The notes beneath the pieces are model-generated. The model had not been told where the DNA came from. It saw nothing but the letters and a program-made list of their open reading frames with translations, and ran no database searches. Positions 1 to 9,340 of a stretch of 64,000 nucleotides of DNA are shown one piece after another. Position numbers and translations under genes: made by a program. How positions within the stretch are numbered: position 1 is the first letter of the stretch; every line of letters starts with the position of its first letter. The stretch comes from Limnohabitans sp. 63ED37-2 (lineage in GTDB: Bacteria; Pseudomonadota; Gammaproteobacteria; Burkholderiales; Burkholderiaceae_C): positions 1,979,501-2,043,500 of the forward strand of contig NZ_CP011774.1 in NCBI RefSeq assembly GCF_001412535.1, given 5' to 3'.

Positions 1-532
1 CGCTCTGGTCTGCCGGGTCCCGAAAAGGGCTCAGGCGCTCGGACAAACTCTCCAGCCCCAAGGACTCACCCGTCAGTGGATCCAGCACCACCAAGCCCCC
101 TTCGAGTGCCACTTTGACCAAAAAGTGGCCGGGGAAAGAAATGCCCTGGGCATTGAGCTCCAGCGCTCGGGCCAGCTCCAGCCAAATCACCGCCAAAGAA
201 ATCGGGATGCCTCGGCGCGTGCGCAGCACCTCGAAGATGTAGCTGTTCTCAGGAGCGTAATAGTCGTTGGCGTTCACCCCAAAGCCCAGGTCTTTGTAGA
301 AGACCTGCGTCAGGATGGCCAAGCGGGTCAGGTCATCGGCCTCGTCGGGCATGCGTGCCGTGACCCGTTTGAGCAAACGCGCCACATCGTCCAGCACCTG
401 CTGAACGTCGAGGGTGGGCTCTTCGTCCTGGCCAAGACTGGCGGCCGCCTCCAGCAAAGGAAAGTGCTCATCGCTTTGCACCAAGCTGGCAAAGTAACCC
501 AAAGGGGTAGGGGCAGAAAAAGTCAGCGGCAT
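1..532 (-). CDS. SirB1-family transglutaminase-like protein, C-terminus cut by window edge
   Basis: Reading the minus strand from ATG at 532 gives 177 codons with no stop before the window edge, so only the N-terminal part is visible. Family hallmarks are NDYYAPENS (about residues 88-97), RRGIPISLAV (106-115) and GISFPGHFLVK (130-140), as in SirB1-type proteins of the transglutaminase-like fold, which usually carry a tetratricopeptide tail (not visible here). It starts 10 bp after the murJ stop on the same strand, so the two are probably co-transcribed. The biochemical role of the family is not settled. The plus-strand open frame over the same bases is a shadow. Confidence 0.85.
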   Translation of the reverse strand, partial: MPLTFSAPTPLGYFASLVQSDEHFPLLEAAASLGQDEEPTLDVQQVLDDVARLLKRVTARMPDEADDLTRLAILTQVFYKDLGFGVNANDYYAPENSYIFEVLRTRRGIPISLAVIWLELARALELNAQGISFPGHFLVKVALEGGLVVLDPLTGESLGLESLSERLSPFRDPADQS

Positions 533-542
533 GAGAAATCCT

Positions 543-2108
543 TCAACGCTTGAGGAAGGCCTTGAGCCGCAAACCCGTGGCCCACAACACACCAAAATAA
601 AGCAAGGCCGAGGTCGCCAAAACGGTCACCATCCAACCGATGCGCAGCCAGGCCTCTTGGCGCATGGCCACCCAGGGCAAATGGTTCGCGGCGAACCACA
701 GCAAACCTGTCAACAAAGCCGTGGCCAGCAGCACCTGCAAGCCAAAGCGCCACCAGCCGGGCTGCGGCTTGTAACTGCCCCGGCGCAGCAGGCCCACCAA
801 CAGCCACAAGGCATTGACCAAAGCGCCCAAACCAATAGACAGCGCCAGCCCGGCGTGGGCCAAATAAGGCACCAGTAACACGTTGAAAAATTGGGTGAGC
901 ACCAACACGATCACCGCGATGCGCACCGGGGTGCGGATGTCCTGACTGGCGTAGTAGCCTGGGGCCAGCACCTTGATGGCCACCAGACCCAGCAAGCCCA
1001 CGCCATAGCCGGTCAGGGCCAAGGTGGTTTGCTGCACATCGCGATCGGTGAAGGCCCCGTAGTGGTAAAGCACCGACACCATCGGCTGAGAAAACACCAG
1101 CAAAGCCGCCGCACAGGGCAAAGCCAGCAGCAGCACGAGGCGCAAGCCCCAGTCGAGCATGGCGGCATAACGCTCGCTGTCCCCCGTGGCTTTGGCGGCT
1201 GCCAATTGCGGCATCAGCACCACGCCCAAAGCCACGCCCAAAATGGCGGTCGGAAACTCCATCAAACGGTCGGCATAGGTCAACCAGCTGACGCTGCCCG
1301 GCGCCAGGTGCGAGGCGATCTGCGTGTTGATGAGCAAGGAAATTTGGGCCACCCCCACGCCCAGCAAGGCTGGGCCCATCAGGCGCAAGATGTTCAAGGT
1401 GGCGGGGTTGGTCCAAGCTTTTTGAACAGCGCGGGGGCCGACACCCAAACGGGGCAACAAACCCAGCCGGGACAAGGCCGGAATCTGCACCGCCAACTGC
1501 AGAGCCCCGCCCACCATCACCCCCACAGGCAAGGCATAGATGGCCTCCACACCCTGCTTGGCCAACCAGGGCGACAAAAACCAGGTGGCTGCAATCACAC
1601 TCACATTCAGCAGCACGGGCGTGGCCGCAGGCACGGCAAATCGCTTCCAGGTGTTCAAAATGCCGGCCGACAAAGCCACCATGGACATGAAGGCGATGTA
1701 GGGAAACATCCAGCGCGTCATGTTGACAGCAGCTACGTAGCCCCGGGCGTCTTGCTGCAAACCACTGGCCATCAACCAGACCAGCCAGGGCGAGACCAGA
1801 ACACCCAAGATGGACAAAGCCAAAACCGACCAGGCCAGGGCCGTGGCCACGCTGTCAATCACTTCCTGGGTGGCCTGGTCGCCATGCTGGGCGCGGCTGG
1901 CAGCCAGCACGGGCACGAAGGCCTGGCTAAAAGCCCCTTCGGCAAACAGCCGCCGAAACAGGTTGGGAATGCGGAAAGCCACATTAAAAGCGTCGGTGAG
2001 GGCGCTGGCGCCGAACATCGAGGCGATCAGCAACTCGCGCACCAAACCCGTGACCCGGGAGGCCAGGGTAAAAATCGACACAACAGAGGCAGATCGGAGG
2101 AGGCTCAC
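543..2108 (-). CDS. murJ: Lipid II flippase MurJ
   Basis: Polytopic MATE/MOP-type membrane protein that flips lipid II across the inner membrane for peptidoglycan synthesis. I chose the GTG start at 2108 (521 aa) because it aligns residue for residue with the start of E. coli MurJ (511 aa): the conserved charged residues then fall at R18, R24, D39, R52 and R53, in segments such as SRVTGLVREL and RIPNLFRRLFAEGAFSQAF. An upstream ATG at 2183 would add 25 residues with no family resemblance. The gene is divergent from rpsT and is followed closely by the SirB1-like gene. Confidence 0.95.
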   Translation of the reverse strand: MSLLRSASVVSIFTLASRVTGLVRELLIASMFGASALTDAFNVAFRIPNLFRRLFAEGAFSQAFVPVLAASRAQHGDQATQEVIDSVATALAWSVLALSILGVLVSPWLVWLMASGLQQDARGYVAAVNMTRWMFPYIAFMSMVALSAGILNTWKRFAVPAATPVLLNVSVIAATWFLSPWLAKQGVEAIYALPVGVMVGGALQLAVQIPALSRLGLLPRLGVGPRAVQKAWTNPATLNILRLMGPALLGVGVAQISLLINTQIASHLAPGSVSWLTYADRLMEFPTAILGVALGVVLMPQLAAAKATGDSERYAAMLDWGLRLVLLLALPCAAALLVFSQPMVSVLYHYGAFTDRDVQQTTLALTGYGVGLLGLVAIKVLAPGYYASQDIRTPVRIAVIVLVLTQFFNVLLVPYLAHAGLALSIGLGALVNALWLLVGLLRRGSYKPQPGWWRFGLQVLLATALLTGLLWFAANHLPWVAMRQEAWLRIGWMVTVLATSALLYFGVLWATGLRLKAFLKR

Positions 2109-2281
2109 AGGGTTTGAGTGTAGCGGCCACTTCCGAGCATGTCCGCCATGCCACGGTTCCGTGAGGGATTGGAGCGCAGGCATGGCTTGGCGGTGCGCCA
2201 GCAGTGGCGAACACCGTTTGAAGGTCTGCTAGAATGTTGGGTTCGCTGGACATCATCCTCAGACACTGAAAGAACTTTTAT

Positions 2282-2584
2282 ATGGCATCCGCTAAACCCA
2301 AAAAGAAAAACCCCCGTCTTGCTTCCGGCCGTAAACGCGTCCGCCAAGACGTCAAAATCAACGCTGCGAACTCTTCGCTGCGCTCTAAATACCGCACTGC
2401 TGTGAAGAACGTCGAAAAGGCGGTCTTGGCAGGCGACAAAACCAAAGCCACAGAGTTGTTTGCCAAGATGCAAACCGTGGTGGACACCATTGCCGACAAG
2501 GGCATTTTCCACAAGAACAAGGCTGCTCGTGACAAGAGCCGCCTGAGCGCCAAAGTCAAGACTTTGGCTCTCGCCGCAGACTGA
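2282..2584 (+). CDS. rpsT: 30S ribosomal protein S20
   Basis: Small basic protein (100 aa) beginning [20 protein letters not shown], typical of bS20, which binds 16S rRNA in the small subunit. It is rich in Lys/Arg/Ala and has the conserved C-terminal [15 protein letters not shown] segment. The gene stands alone, divergent from murJ. A TAGAAT hexamer at 2230-2235 is a plausible -10 box but no convincing -35 is seen. A hairpin terminator follows the gene. Confidence 0.97.
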   Translation: MASAKPKKKNPRLASGRKRVRQDVKINAANSSLRSKYRTAVKNVEKAVLAGDKTKATELFAKMQTVVDTIADKGIFHKNKAARDKSRLSAKVKTLALAAD

Positions 2585-2663
2585 TCCGCTCTAACAGATC
2601 AACAGCCCGGCGAGGCTTAGTCCTCGCTGCCGTTTGAAACGGGTGCGCTGTCCACGAACACTG

Positions 2664-2695
2664 AACCGCCTTGGTGCAAACCTTGGCGGTTTTTT
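2664..2695 (+). terminator. Rho-independent terminator after rpsT
   Basis: AACCGCC (2664-2670) pairs with GGCGGTT (2685-2691); an inner GGT/ACC stem closes a GCAA tetraloop, and the hairpin runs into a T tract on the plus strand. Confidence 0.8.
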
Positions 2696-2715
2696 CATGG
2701 GCGCTCTCAATTCGC

Positions 2716-2790
2716 TGGGGGCAGGGCATTGGCGGGTTCCTCATGACTCGCTTCGCTCGTAAAAATCGTCACCCACCAATGCCCTGCCCC
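2716..2790. repeat. Long imperfect inverted repeat
   Basis: GGGGCAGGGCATTGGCGGG (starting 2717) is matched by CCCACCAATGCCCTGCCCC (2772-2790), giving arms of about 19 bp with one mismatch around a 36-bp spacer. It lies between convergent rpsT and the DUF3579 gene and is separate from the terminators on either side. It may be a chromosomal intergenic repeat. Confidence 0.7.
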
Positions 2791-2808
2791 AGCTGAGCGA
2801 ACGGGCCA

Positions 2809-2832
2809 TAAAAAAACCGCCCTTGGGCGGTT
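2809..2832 (-). terminator. Terminator of the DUF3579 gene
   Basis: AACCGCCC/GGGCGGTT hairpin with a TT loop. On the minus strand it is followed by a T run (A run at 2809-2816 on plus), just downstream of the minus-strand gene ending at 2845. Confidence 0.8.
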
Positions 2833-2844
2833 GGTTCTTGGGTC

Positions 2845-3165
2845 TTATTGGGGTGGAGGTGGATCAGGCAACAAACAGGCCTCGGCCACTTGCAAGCCGT
2901 TGTCACGCGCAAAGTTCATCACGAAATCCCAGGCCATGACGTTGTGATCGCGAAGTTCGTGGTTCACGATCACACACTTGATCCCGGCCAGTGTGGTGGG
3001 AATGCACCAAGGGGAATAGCTCAAGTGGCTGCCGGGAACCGCGCCGCCGGGTCGAAAGGGGCTCATGACGCCCGCCAAGCGTTCGGCCCAGTCGCTGGGT
3101 CTGAAAGGCTTGCCGTCCTGGGTGATGCCCTGGATGAAAACTTCTTTGGCGTTGTTGGAAACCAT
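2845..3165 (-). CDS. DUF3579 domain protein
   Basis: 106-aa soluble protein of unknown function. The sequence contains PSDWAERLAGVMSPF and YSPWCIPTTLAG, features I associate with the DUF3579 family, commonly found next to argD in Burkholderiales. Here it is divergent from argD. No catalytic motif, signal peptide or membrane segment is seen. A perfect 12-bp palindrome lies 70 bp upstream of its start, so it may share a regulator with the mdh/gntR intergenic region. Confidence 0.8.
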   Translation of the reverse strand: MVSNNAKEVFIQGITQDGKPFRPSDWAERLAGVMSPFRPGGAVPGSHLSYSPWCIPTTLAGIKCVIVNHELRDHNVMAWDFVMNFARDNGLQVAEACLLPDPPPPQ

Positions 3166-3235
3166 CGGATAGAGGTGTGAATCAATCGGACCCGCAGCGC
3201 GGGATCACCGCCCACGGGTTAACCCAAGTATTGTA

Positions 3236-3247
3236 TCTTATATAAGA
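3236..3247. promoter_or_regulatory. Palindromic operator candidate, copy 1
   Basis: TCTTATATAAGA is a perfect 12-bp palindrome in the argD/DUF3579 divergent region. The identical palindrome occurs at 25940-25951 beside a GntR-family regulator gene, which suggests a shared transcription factor. The factor is inferred, not shown. Confidence 0.5.
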
Positions 3248-3377
3248 CTTGAGACCACCACAAAACCCCTCAGTGAATGGCAGAAATGGACGGACAAGGA
3301 CCGGCCCTTTCTGCCTCTAAAATCTGGTTTCAGCGGCCCTTCTTCGTTGGGCCGATTTTTATTTCAGGAGTTCACGC

Positions 3378-4580
3378 ATGTCCGCTTTCATTGAAGCCGC
3401 CTCACCGCACACCATGAACACCTATGGCCGACTGCCGATCGCACTCAGCCATGGTCAGGGTTGCAGAGTCTGGGACGTCAATGGCAAGCCCTACCTCGAT
3501 GCCCTCGCTGGCATCGCTGTGAACACCTTGGGCCACAACCACCCCGATCTGGTGCCAGCGCTGCAAGACCAGCTGGCCAAAATGATCCACAGCTGCAACT
3601 ACTTTCATGTGCCCAACGCCGAAGTGTTGGCGGCCAAGCTGGTGGAGTTGTCGGGCATGACGAACGTGTTTTTCTGCTGCACGGGCCTCGAAGCCAACGA
3701 GGCGGCCATCAAGCTGGCCCGCAAATATGGCCACGACAAGGGCATCGACAAGCCCGAGATCGTGGTTTATGAAAAGGCCTTCCACGGCCGCAGCATCGCC
3801 ACCCTGAGCGCTACCGCCAACGAGAAGCTGAAAAAAGGCTTTGGCCCCATGCTCGAAGGTTTTGTGCGTGTGCCGGTCAACGACATCGAAGCCCTGAAAA
3901 AAGCCACCGAGGGCAACCCGAATGTGGTGGCCGTGTTCATGGAAACCATCCAGGGCGAAGGCGGCATCAACCCGATGCGCATCGAATACCTGCAACAAGT
4001 TCGCGCCCTGTGCGACCAAAAAGACTGGTTGATGATGATCGACGAGGTGCAGTGCGGCATGGGCCGCACCGGCAAATGGTTCGCCCACCAGTGGGCAGGC
4101 ATCGTGCCTGACGTGATGCCTCTGGCCAAAGGCCTGGGCTCGGGCGTGCCGATTGGTGCGGTGGTGGCCGGCCCCAAAGCCGCCCACATCTTCCAGCCCG
4201 GCAACCACGGCACCACTTTTGGCGGCAACCCGCTGGCCATGCGGGCGGGGGTCGAAACCATCCGCATCATGGAAAAAGACGGCCTGATGGCCAACGCCGC
4301 CAAAGTCGGTGCGCATTTGCGCTCTGCACTGGAAAAGGCTCTGGCAGGCGTGCAAGGCGTCAAAGAAGTGCGTGGCCAGGGCTTGATGCTGGGCATCGAG
4401 CTGGACCGCCCTTGCGGCCCCATCTGGAGCCGCGCCGCCGAAGCCGGTCTGCTGCTGAGCGTCACGGCCGACAGCGTGATACGCCTGGTGCCTCCGCTCA
4501 TCATGACCGAAGGCGAAGCCGACGAAGTCGTGGCGATTTTGGTGCCCCTGATCAAGACCTTTTTGGCGGAGCCCGCATGA
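3378..4580 (+). CDS. argD: Acetylornithine aminotransferase
   Basis: PLP-dependent class III aminotransferase (400 aa) converting N-acetylglutamate semialdehyde and glutamate to N-acetylornithine in arginine synthesis. Visible family signs: GLEANEAAIKLARK (about 103-116) in the cofactor pocket, the IDEVQCGMGRTGK loop (221-233) with the conserved Asp, and the probable Schiff-base lysine K251 in LAKGLGSGVPIG. The start is supported by a purine-rich AGGAG stretch upstream. Its TGA overlaps the argF ATG (ATGA), implying translational coupling. Confidence 0.95.
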   Translation: MSAFIEAASPHTMNTYGRLPIALSHGQGCRVWDVNGKPYLDALAGIAVNTLGHNHPDLVPALQDQLAKMIHSCNYFHVPNAEVLAAKLVELSGMTNVFFCCTGLEANEAAIKLARKYGHDKGIDKPEIVVYEKAFHGRSIATLSATANEKLKKGFGPMLEGFVRVPVNDIEALKKATEGNPNVVAVFMETIQGEGGINPMRIEYLQQVRALCDQKDWLMMIDEVQCGMGRTGKWFAHQWAGIVPDVMPLAKGLGSGVPIGAVVAGPKAAHIFQPGNHGTTFGGNPLAMRAGVETIRIMEKDGLMANAAKVGAHLRSALEKALAGVQGVKEVRGQGLMLGIELDRPCGPIWSRAAEAGLLLSVTADSVIRLVPPLIMTEGEADEVVAILVPLIKTFLAEPA

Positions 4581-5515
4581 GCCTGACCCCACCTGTGCCC
4601 GTGCGGCACTACCTGCAGTTCACCGACCTCACGGCCGACGAATACGCACACCTGTTTGCACGCGCCGCCGAGATCAAACGCAAGTTCAAGGCCTACGAAA
4701 AATACCACCCGCTGGCCGACCGCACGCTGGCCATGATTTTTGAAAAGGCCAGCACCCGCACCCGAGTGAGCTTTGAGGCGGGCATGTACCAACTGGGCGG
4801 CTCGGTGGTGCACCTGACCACGGGCGACAGCCAGCTGGGCCGATCCGAGCCCATCGAAGACAGCGCCCGCGTGATCAGCCGCATGACCGATTTGGTCATG
4901 ATCCGCACCTACGGGCAAGACAAGATCGAGCGTTTTGCGTCGCACTCGCGTGTGCCCGTCATCAACGGCCTGACCAACGAGTTTCACCCCTGCCAGATCC
5001 TGGCGGACATCTTCACCTACATCGAGCACCGTGGCGCTATACAGGGCAAGACCGTGGCCTGGGTGGGTGACGGCAACAACATGGCCAACACCTGGCTGCA
5101 AGCGGCCGAGTTGCTGGGTTTCACGGTGCACCTGAGCACGCCCAGCGGCTACGAGGTGGACCAGGCCGTGGCCGGTTTGCGCAGCCCCGACAGCTACAAA
5201 ATCTTCAAAGATCCCGAAGACGCCTGCCGAGGCGCCGACCTGGTCACCACCGACGTGTGGACCAGCATGGGCTACGAAGCCGAGAACGAAGCGCGCAAAA
5301 AAGCCTTTGCCGATTGGTGCGTAGACGAAGCGATGATGAAAGTGGCCAAGCCCGACGCCCTGTTCATGCACTGCCTGCCTGCGCACCGGGGCGAAGAAGT
5401 CAGCGCCGAAGTCATCGACGGCCCGCAATCAGTCGTCTGGGACGAAGCTGAAAACCGCATGCATGTGCAAAAAGCCCTGATGGAGTTTTTGCTGCTGGGT
5501 CGCGTCCAGGCCTGA
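4577..5515 (+). CDS. argF: Ornithine carbamoyltransferase
   Basis: 312-aa enzyme joining ornithine and carbamoyl phosphate to citrulline. The carbamoyl-phosphate loop STRTRVSFE lies at about 59-67, HPCQ at 137-140, and the ornithine-binding HCLPAHRGEEV at 265-275. The start at 4577 sits in the ATGA overlap with argD. In-frame sequence further upstream lies inside argD and does not resemble the family. Confidence 0.95.
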   Translation: MSLTPPVPVRHYLQFTDLTADEYAHLFARAAEIKRKFKAYEKYHPLADRTLAMIFEKASTRTRVSFEAGMYQLGGSVVHLTTGDSQLGRSEPIEDSARVISRMTDLVMIRTYGQDKIERFASHSRVPVINGLTNEFHPCQILADIFTYIEHRGAIQGKTVAWVGDGNNMANTWLQAAELLGFTVHLSTPSGYEVDQAVAGLRSPDSYKIFKDPEDACRGADLVTTDVWTSMGYEAENEARKKAFADWCVDEAMMKVAKPDALFMHCLPAHRGEEVSAEVIDGPQSVVWDEAENRMHVQKALMEFLLLGRVQA

Positions 5516-5561
5516 TCTGTCACCCCGGACCCGATCCGGGGCCGCAACCTCTTTTCGCCCC

Positions 5562-5870
5562 ATGTCCCACTGCACCACTTGCGGCGCTTGCTGTGTGAGT
5601 TTTCGGGTGGACTTTTCCGTCTACGAATACGAAGAAGGCGGCGGTGATGTGCCCGCTGGGCTGGCCTCGCCCATCACCGAGCACACTTGCCGCATGCGCG
5701 GCACCGACCACAGCCCGCCGCGCTGCGCGGCGCTCTACGGCAAGACCGGTGAAAAGGCCATTTGCGGCATCTACGAATGGCGGCCCTCCCCCTGCCGCGA
5801 ATTTGAAGAAGGCAGCCCCGCCTGCGAACAAGCCCGCCGCCGTCACGGCTTGCCTCCACTGAACCCCTGA
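5562..5870 (+). CDS. YkgJ-family cysteine cluster protein
   Basis: 102-aa protein with a cysteine-rich start (C4, C7, C10, C11 in CTTCGACC) and further cysteines in HTCRM, RCAAL, ICGIYEWRPSPCREF and PACEQ. This pattern matches the YkgJ/UPF0153 zinc- or iron-sulfur-binding family. The substrate and role are unknown. It follows argF by 46 bp on the same strand and may be read with it. Confidence 0.85.
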   Translation: MSHCTTCGACCVSFRVDFSVYEYEEGGGDVPAGLASPITEHTCRMRGTDHSPPRCAALYGKTGEKAICGIYEWRPSPCREFEEGSPACEQARRRHGLPPLNP

Positions 5871-5938
5871 AGTCTTTTTCTCGTTTGTTGGAAATAACCG
5901 ACACCACGGTTTTTTGGGCGGTGCTACCTTCACTCACC

Positions 5939-6577
5939 ATGAATAAACTTTGGGACAAACTCTGGGACATTTCCCCTCCTGTGGGCGCACAAAGCCCGGT
6001 CTTTCCGGGCGACACGCCCTACAGTCAGCAATGGGCCGCCACGCTGTCGGACACATGCCCCGTCAACGTGAGTGCCATCACCCTGTCGCCGCATGTGGGC
6101 GCACACGCCGATGCCCCGCTCCACTATGACCCGCAAGGCGCGGCGGTGGGCGCTTTGGACCTGCTGCCCTTTCTGGGCCGCTGCCGCGTCATCCATGCCA
6201 TCGATGCGGCCCACTTGATCACCATCGCCCACTTGCAACACGCCCTGAACGACGTGCCCGAGCGCCTGCTGGTGCGCACCTACCGCCAGTTCCCAAGCCA
6301 ACACTTCGACACCCAACTCACCGCCTTTGACCCTGCCTGCGTGCAGCACCTGGCCGACTTGGGCGTGCTGCTGATCGGCACCGACAGCGCCAGCATTGAC
6401 CCGGCCGACAGCAAGCAACTGCCCAGCCACCAGGTGATCCGCCAGCGCGGCCTGCGCGTGCTGGAAAACCTGCTGCTCGACGAGGTGCCCGAAGGCGATT
6501 ACGAACTGATCGCCCTGCCCCTCAAACTCATGAGCGCCGACGCCAGCCCTGTGCGGGCCGTCTTGCGTGAACTTTGA
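5939..6577 (+). CDS. kynB: Kynurenine formamidase (arylformamidase)
   Basis: 212-aa metal-dependent cyclase-fold hydrolase that converts N-formylkynurenine to kynurenine. The family metal site HxGxHxDxPxH is present as H52-V-G-A-H56-A-D58-A-P-L-H62. The ATG at 5939 is preferred over an upstream TTG at 5885, which would add residues unlike the family. First gene of kynB-kynU-kynA. Confidence 0.95.
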   Translation: MNKLWDKLWDISPPVGAQSPVFPGDTPYSQQWAATLSDTCPVNVSAITLSPHVGAHADAPLHYDPQGAAVGALDLLPFLGRCRVIHAIDAAHLITIAHLQHALNDVPERLLVRTYRQFPSQHFDTQLTAFDPACVQHLADLGVLLIGTDSASIDPADSKQLPSHQVIRQRGLRVLENLLLDEVPEGDYELIALPLKLMSADASPVRAVLREL

Positions 6578-6600
6578 AACACTCTTTGTCAAACACTCCC

Positions 6601-7887
6601 ATGATGAACCTCACCCCCACCTTGCAAGACTGCGAACTGTTGGATTTACAAGACCCCTTGCGCAGCCTGCGCGAGCAATTCGATTTGCCACACGGTGTGA
6701 TTTACCTGGACGGCAACTCGCTGGGCGTGCTGCCCAAAACCGCACCGGCCCGCGTGGCCCATGCCGTCACTCACGAATGGGGCACCGACCTGATCAAAAG
6801 CTGGAACACCTCAGGCTGGTTCACCCTGCCCCAGCGTGTGGGCGACAAAATTGCCCGCGTCATCGGTGCCCAGCCAGGCGAAGTGATCGCGGCGGACAGC
6901 ACCTCGATCAACCTGTTCAAAGTGCTGGCCGCCGCGCTGCACATCGCCAAGGCCGACCACCCGCACAAAACCAAAATCGTCAGCGAACGCAGCAACTTTC
7001 CCACCGACCTGTACATCGCAGAAGCCTTGTGCAAAGAACGCGGTTACACCCTGCAACTGGTCGAGGCCGATGAGATCGCGGCTGCGCTGCAAGCCGATGT
7101 GGCGGTGCTCATGCTCACCCATGTGAACTACCGCACCGGGGCCATGCACAACATGCAGGCCGTCACCGCACAGGCCCACGCCCAAGGCATCCTCACCGTG
7201 TGGGACTTGGCGCACAGCGCAGGTGCCGTGCCCGTTGACCTGAACGGCTCAGGGGCCGACTTTGCGGTGGGCTGCGGCTACAAATACCTCAATGGCGGCC
7301 CCGGCGCACCCGCCTTTGTGTGGGTGCACCCGCAACACACCGACCGCTTTTGGCAACCGCTGGCCGGCTGGTGGGGCCACGCCGCACCCTTTGCCTTCAC
7401 ACCCGACTACCAACCCGCCCAAGGCATCACCCGCTACCAATGCGGCACCCAACCCATCTTGAGCCTCACGGCACTCGACTGCGGGCTCGACGCCTTTTTG
7501 GCCGCCGAGGCGCTGGGCGGCATGGCCGCGCTTCGCCAAAAATCGCTGGCCCTCACGGGCCTGTTCATGCAACTGGTGCGCACGCGTCTGCACGGCCACG
7601 GCTTTGGCATCGCCACACCGACTGAGGAAGCCCTGCGCGGCTCGCAAGTGAGCCTGACCCGCGCAGAAGGCGCTTACGCCATCGTGCAAGCCCTGATCGC
7701 ACGCGGCGTGATTGGCGACTTCAGGGCGGGCGATGGCGGTTTGCACGCCGACATCCTGCGATTTGGCTTCACGCCGCTGTATGTGGGCTATGCCGACGTG
7801 TGGCAAGCCGCAGAGCACCTGTGCCAGGTCATGCAAAGTGGCGAATGGCAAGACGCCCGCTTTGCACAAAAAAACGCCGTGACCTGA
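6601..7887 (+). CDS. kynU: Kynureninase
   Basis: PLP enzyme (428 aa) cleaving kynurenine to anthranilate and alanine. The fold-type I core has YLDGNSLG near the N-terminus, the WDLAHSAGA Asp segment, and the likely cofactor lysine K228 in [15 protein letters not shown] codons at 6601 and 6604 are both possible; a TTG at 6574 overlaps the kynB stop but would add an atypical leader. It lies 23 bp after kynB and 10 bp before kynA. Confidence 0.95.
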   Translation: MMNLTPTLQDCELLDLQDPLRSLREQFDLPHGVIYLDGNSLGVLPKTAPARVAHAVTHEWGTDLIKSWNTSGWFTLPQRVGDKIARVIGAQPGEVIAADSTSINLFKVLAAALHIAKADHPHKTKIVSERSNFPTDLYIAEALCKERGYTLQLVEADEIAAALQADVAVLMLTHVNYRTGAMHNMQAVTAQAHAQGILTVWDLAHSAGAVPVDLNGSGADFAVGCGYKYLNGGPGAPAFVWVHPQHTDRFWQPLAGWWGHAAPFAFTPDYQPAQGITRYQCGTQPILSLTALDCGLDAFLAAEALGGMAALRQKSLALTGLFMQLVRTRLHGHGFGIATPTEEALRGSQVSLTRAEGAYAIVQALIARGVIGDFRAGDGGLHADILRFGFTPLYVGYADVWQAAEHLCQVMQSGEWQDARFAQKNAVT

Positions 7888-7897
7888 AAGGCACCTG

Positions 7898-8785
7898 ATG
7901 AGTTCATGTCCTTTCCACACCCCGAACACCGACACCGCAGGGGGCGATTCAGCGGGTGAACGCATCGTGCACGAAGAAAAAGCCCAGCTCGACTTTGATG
8001 GTCGCATGAGCTACGGCGACTACCTGCAACTCGACGCCATCCTGAACGCGCAAAAACCGCTCTCGCCCGACCACAACGAGATGCTGTTCATCGTGCAGCA
8101 CCAGACCAGCGAGCTGTGGATGAAGCTGATGCTGCACGAGCTGCAAGCGGCCATGGCGGGCATTGCGCAAGACCAGTTGCCCGACGCCTTCAAAAAGCTC
8201 GCCCGCGTCAGCCGCATCATGGAGCAGCTGGTGCACGCCTGGGACGTGCTGGCCACCATGACGCCGCCTGAATACAGCGCCATTCGCCCGTATCTCGCGC
8301 AGTCGAGTGGTTTCCAGAGCTGGCAATACCGCTGCATCGAGTTTGCGATGGGCAACAAAAACGCGGCCATGCTGCAGCCCCACGCGCACCGCCCTGATCT
8401 GTCGGCCATCGTGCAAGCGGCTTACGAAGCGCCCTCGCTGTACGACCAATGCCTGCGCCTGCTTCAACGCCGCGGCCTGGAGGTGCCAGACACCCACACC
8501 CAACGCGATTGGCGACAGCCCTACCCGGCCAGTGCTGAGGTCGAAAATGCCTGGCTGGTGGTCTACCGCAACCCGCAGCAACACTGGGACCTGTACCAGC
8601 TGGGCGAAGAGTTGACCGACCTGGAGGACGCCTTCCGCCTGTGGCGCTTTCGGCATGTGACCACGGTGGAGCGCGTGATTGGCTTCAAACGCGGCACCGG
8701 GGGCACCGGCGGTGTGAGCTACTTGCGCAAGATGCTGGACACCGTGCTTTTTCCAGAAATTTGGACACTCCGCACGCAACTGTGA
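7898..8785 (+). CDS. kynA: Tryptophan 2,3-dioxygenase
   Basis: Heme enzyme (295 aa) that opens the indole ring of tryptophan to N-formylkynurenine, the first step of the pathway encoded by the two genes just upstream. Family features: [11 protein letters not shown], the [16 protein letters not shown] helix, and the C-terminal [19 protein letters not shown] segment holding the probable heme-ligand His and substrate loop. Together kynBUA gives tryptophan to anthranilate. No Lrp/AsnC-type regulator is seen adjacent. Confidence 0.95.
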   Translation: MSSCPFHTPNTDTAGGDSAGERIVHEEKAQLDFDGRMSYGDYLQLDAILNAQKPLSPDHNEMLFIVQHQTSELWMKLMLHELQAAMAGIAQDQLPDAFKKLARVSRIMEQLVHAWDVLATMTPPEYSAIRPYLAQSSGFQSWQYRCIEFAMGNKNAAMLQPHAHRPDLSAIVQAAYEAPSLYDQCLRLLQRRGLEVPDTHTQRDWRQPYPASAEVENAWLVVYRNPQQHWDLYQLGEELTDLEDAFRLWRFRHVTTVERVIGFKRGTGGTGGVSYLRKMLDTVLFPEIWTLRTQL

Positions 8786-8872
8786 AGTGACTCACCCAGC
8801 GCAGATCTACCAGCGACAAAGAAGTGCATTCATTTGCACTAACATGCCTGTTTCCATCACAGGGGATACGAC

Positions 8873-9340
8873 TTGCAACTGAACATCAACGGCCAAAGCC
8901 ACACCGCCACCTCCGATCCCAGCACCCCCTTGCTGTGGGTGCTGCGCGATGAATTGAATCTCACGGGCACCAAATTCGGCTGCGGCATTGCCGCTTGTGG
9001 GGCCTGCACGGTGCATGTGGACGGCCAGCCCGTGCGCTCTTGTGTGACGCCCACATCGGCTGTGGCCAATCGCCCCATCAAAACCATCGAATCCTTGGGC
9101 ACGGCAGAAAAGCCCCACCCCCTGCAAGCCGCATGGATCGCTGAGCAGGTGCCGCAATGTGGTTACTGCCAAAGCGGCATGTTGATGGCCGCTGCCGCCT
9201 TGCTGGACAAAAACCCCCGGCCCAGCGACGCCGACATCGACGCCGCCATGACCAATCTGTGCCGCTGCGGCACTTACCAACGTGTGCGGGCGGCCATCCA
9301 CCGGGCGGCTGCTGCCATGAAGAAAGGCGGTGCCGCATGA
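8873..9340 (+). CDS. (2Fe-2S) small subunit of a xanthine-dehydrogenase-family hydroxylase
   Basis: 155-aa electron-transfer subunit resembling isoquinoline 1-oxidoreductase alpha. Plant-type cluster ligands C37, C42, C45, C57 ([13 protein letters not shown]), then the second cluster QCGYCQSGM (C96, C99) and CRCGTY (C130, C132). The start is TTG at 8873, supported by AGGGG at about 8861 and by the absence of an in-frame ATG. Its TGA overlaps the ATG of the large subunit. It carries electrons from the molybdenum subunit. Confidence 0.9.
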   Translation: MQLNINGQSHTATSDPSTPLLWVLRDELNLTGTKFGCGIAACGACTVHVDGQPVRSCVTPTSAVANRPIKTIESLGTAEKPHPLQAAWIAEQVPQCGYCQSGMLMAAAALLDKNPRPSDADIDAAMTNLCRCGTYQRVRAAIHRAAAAMKKGGAA

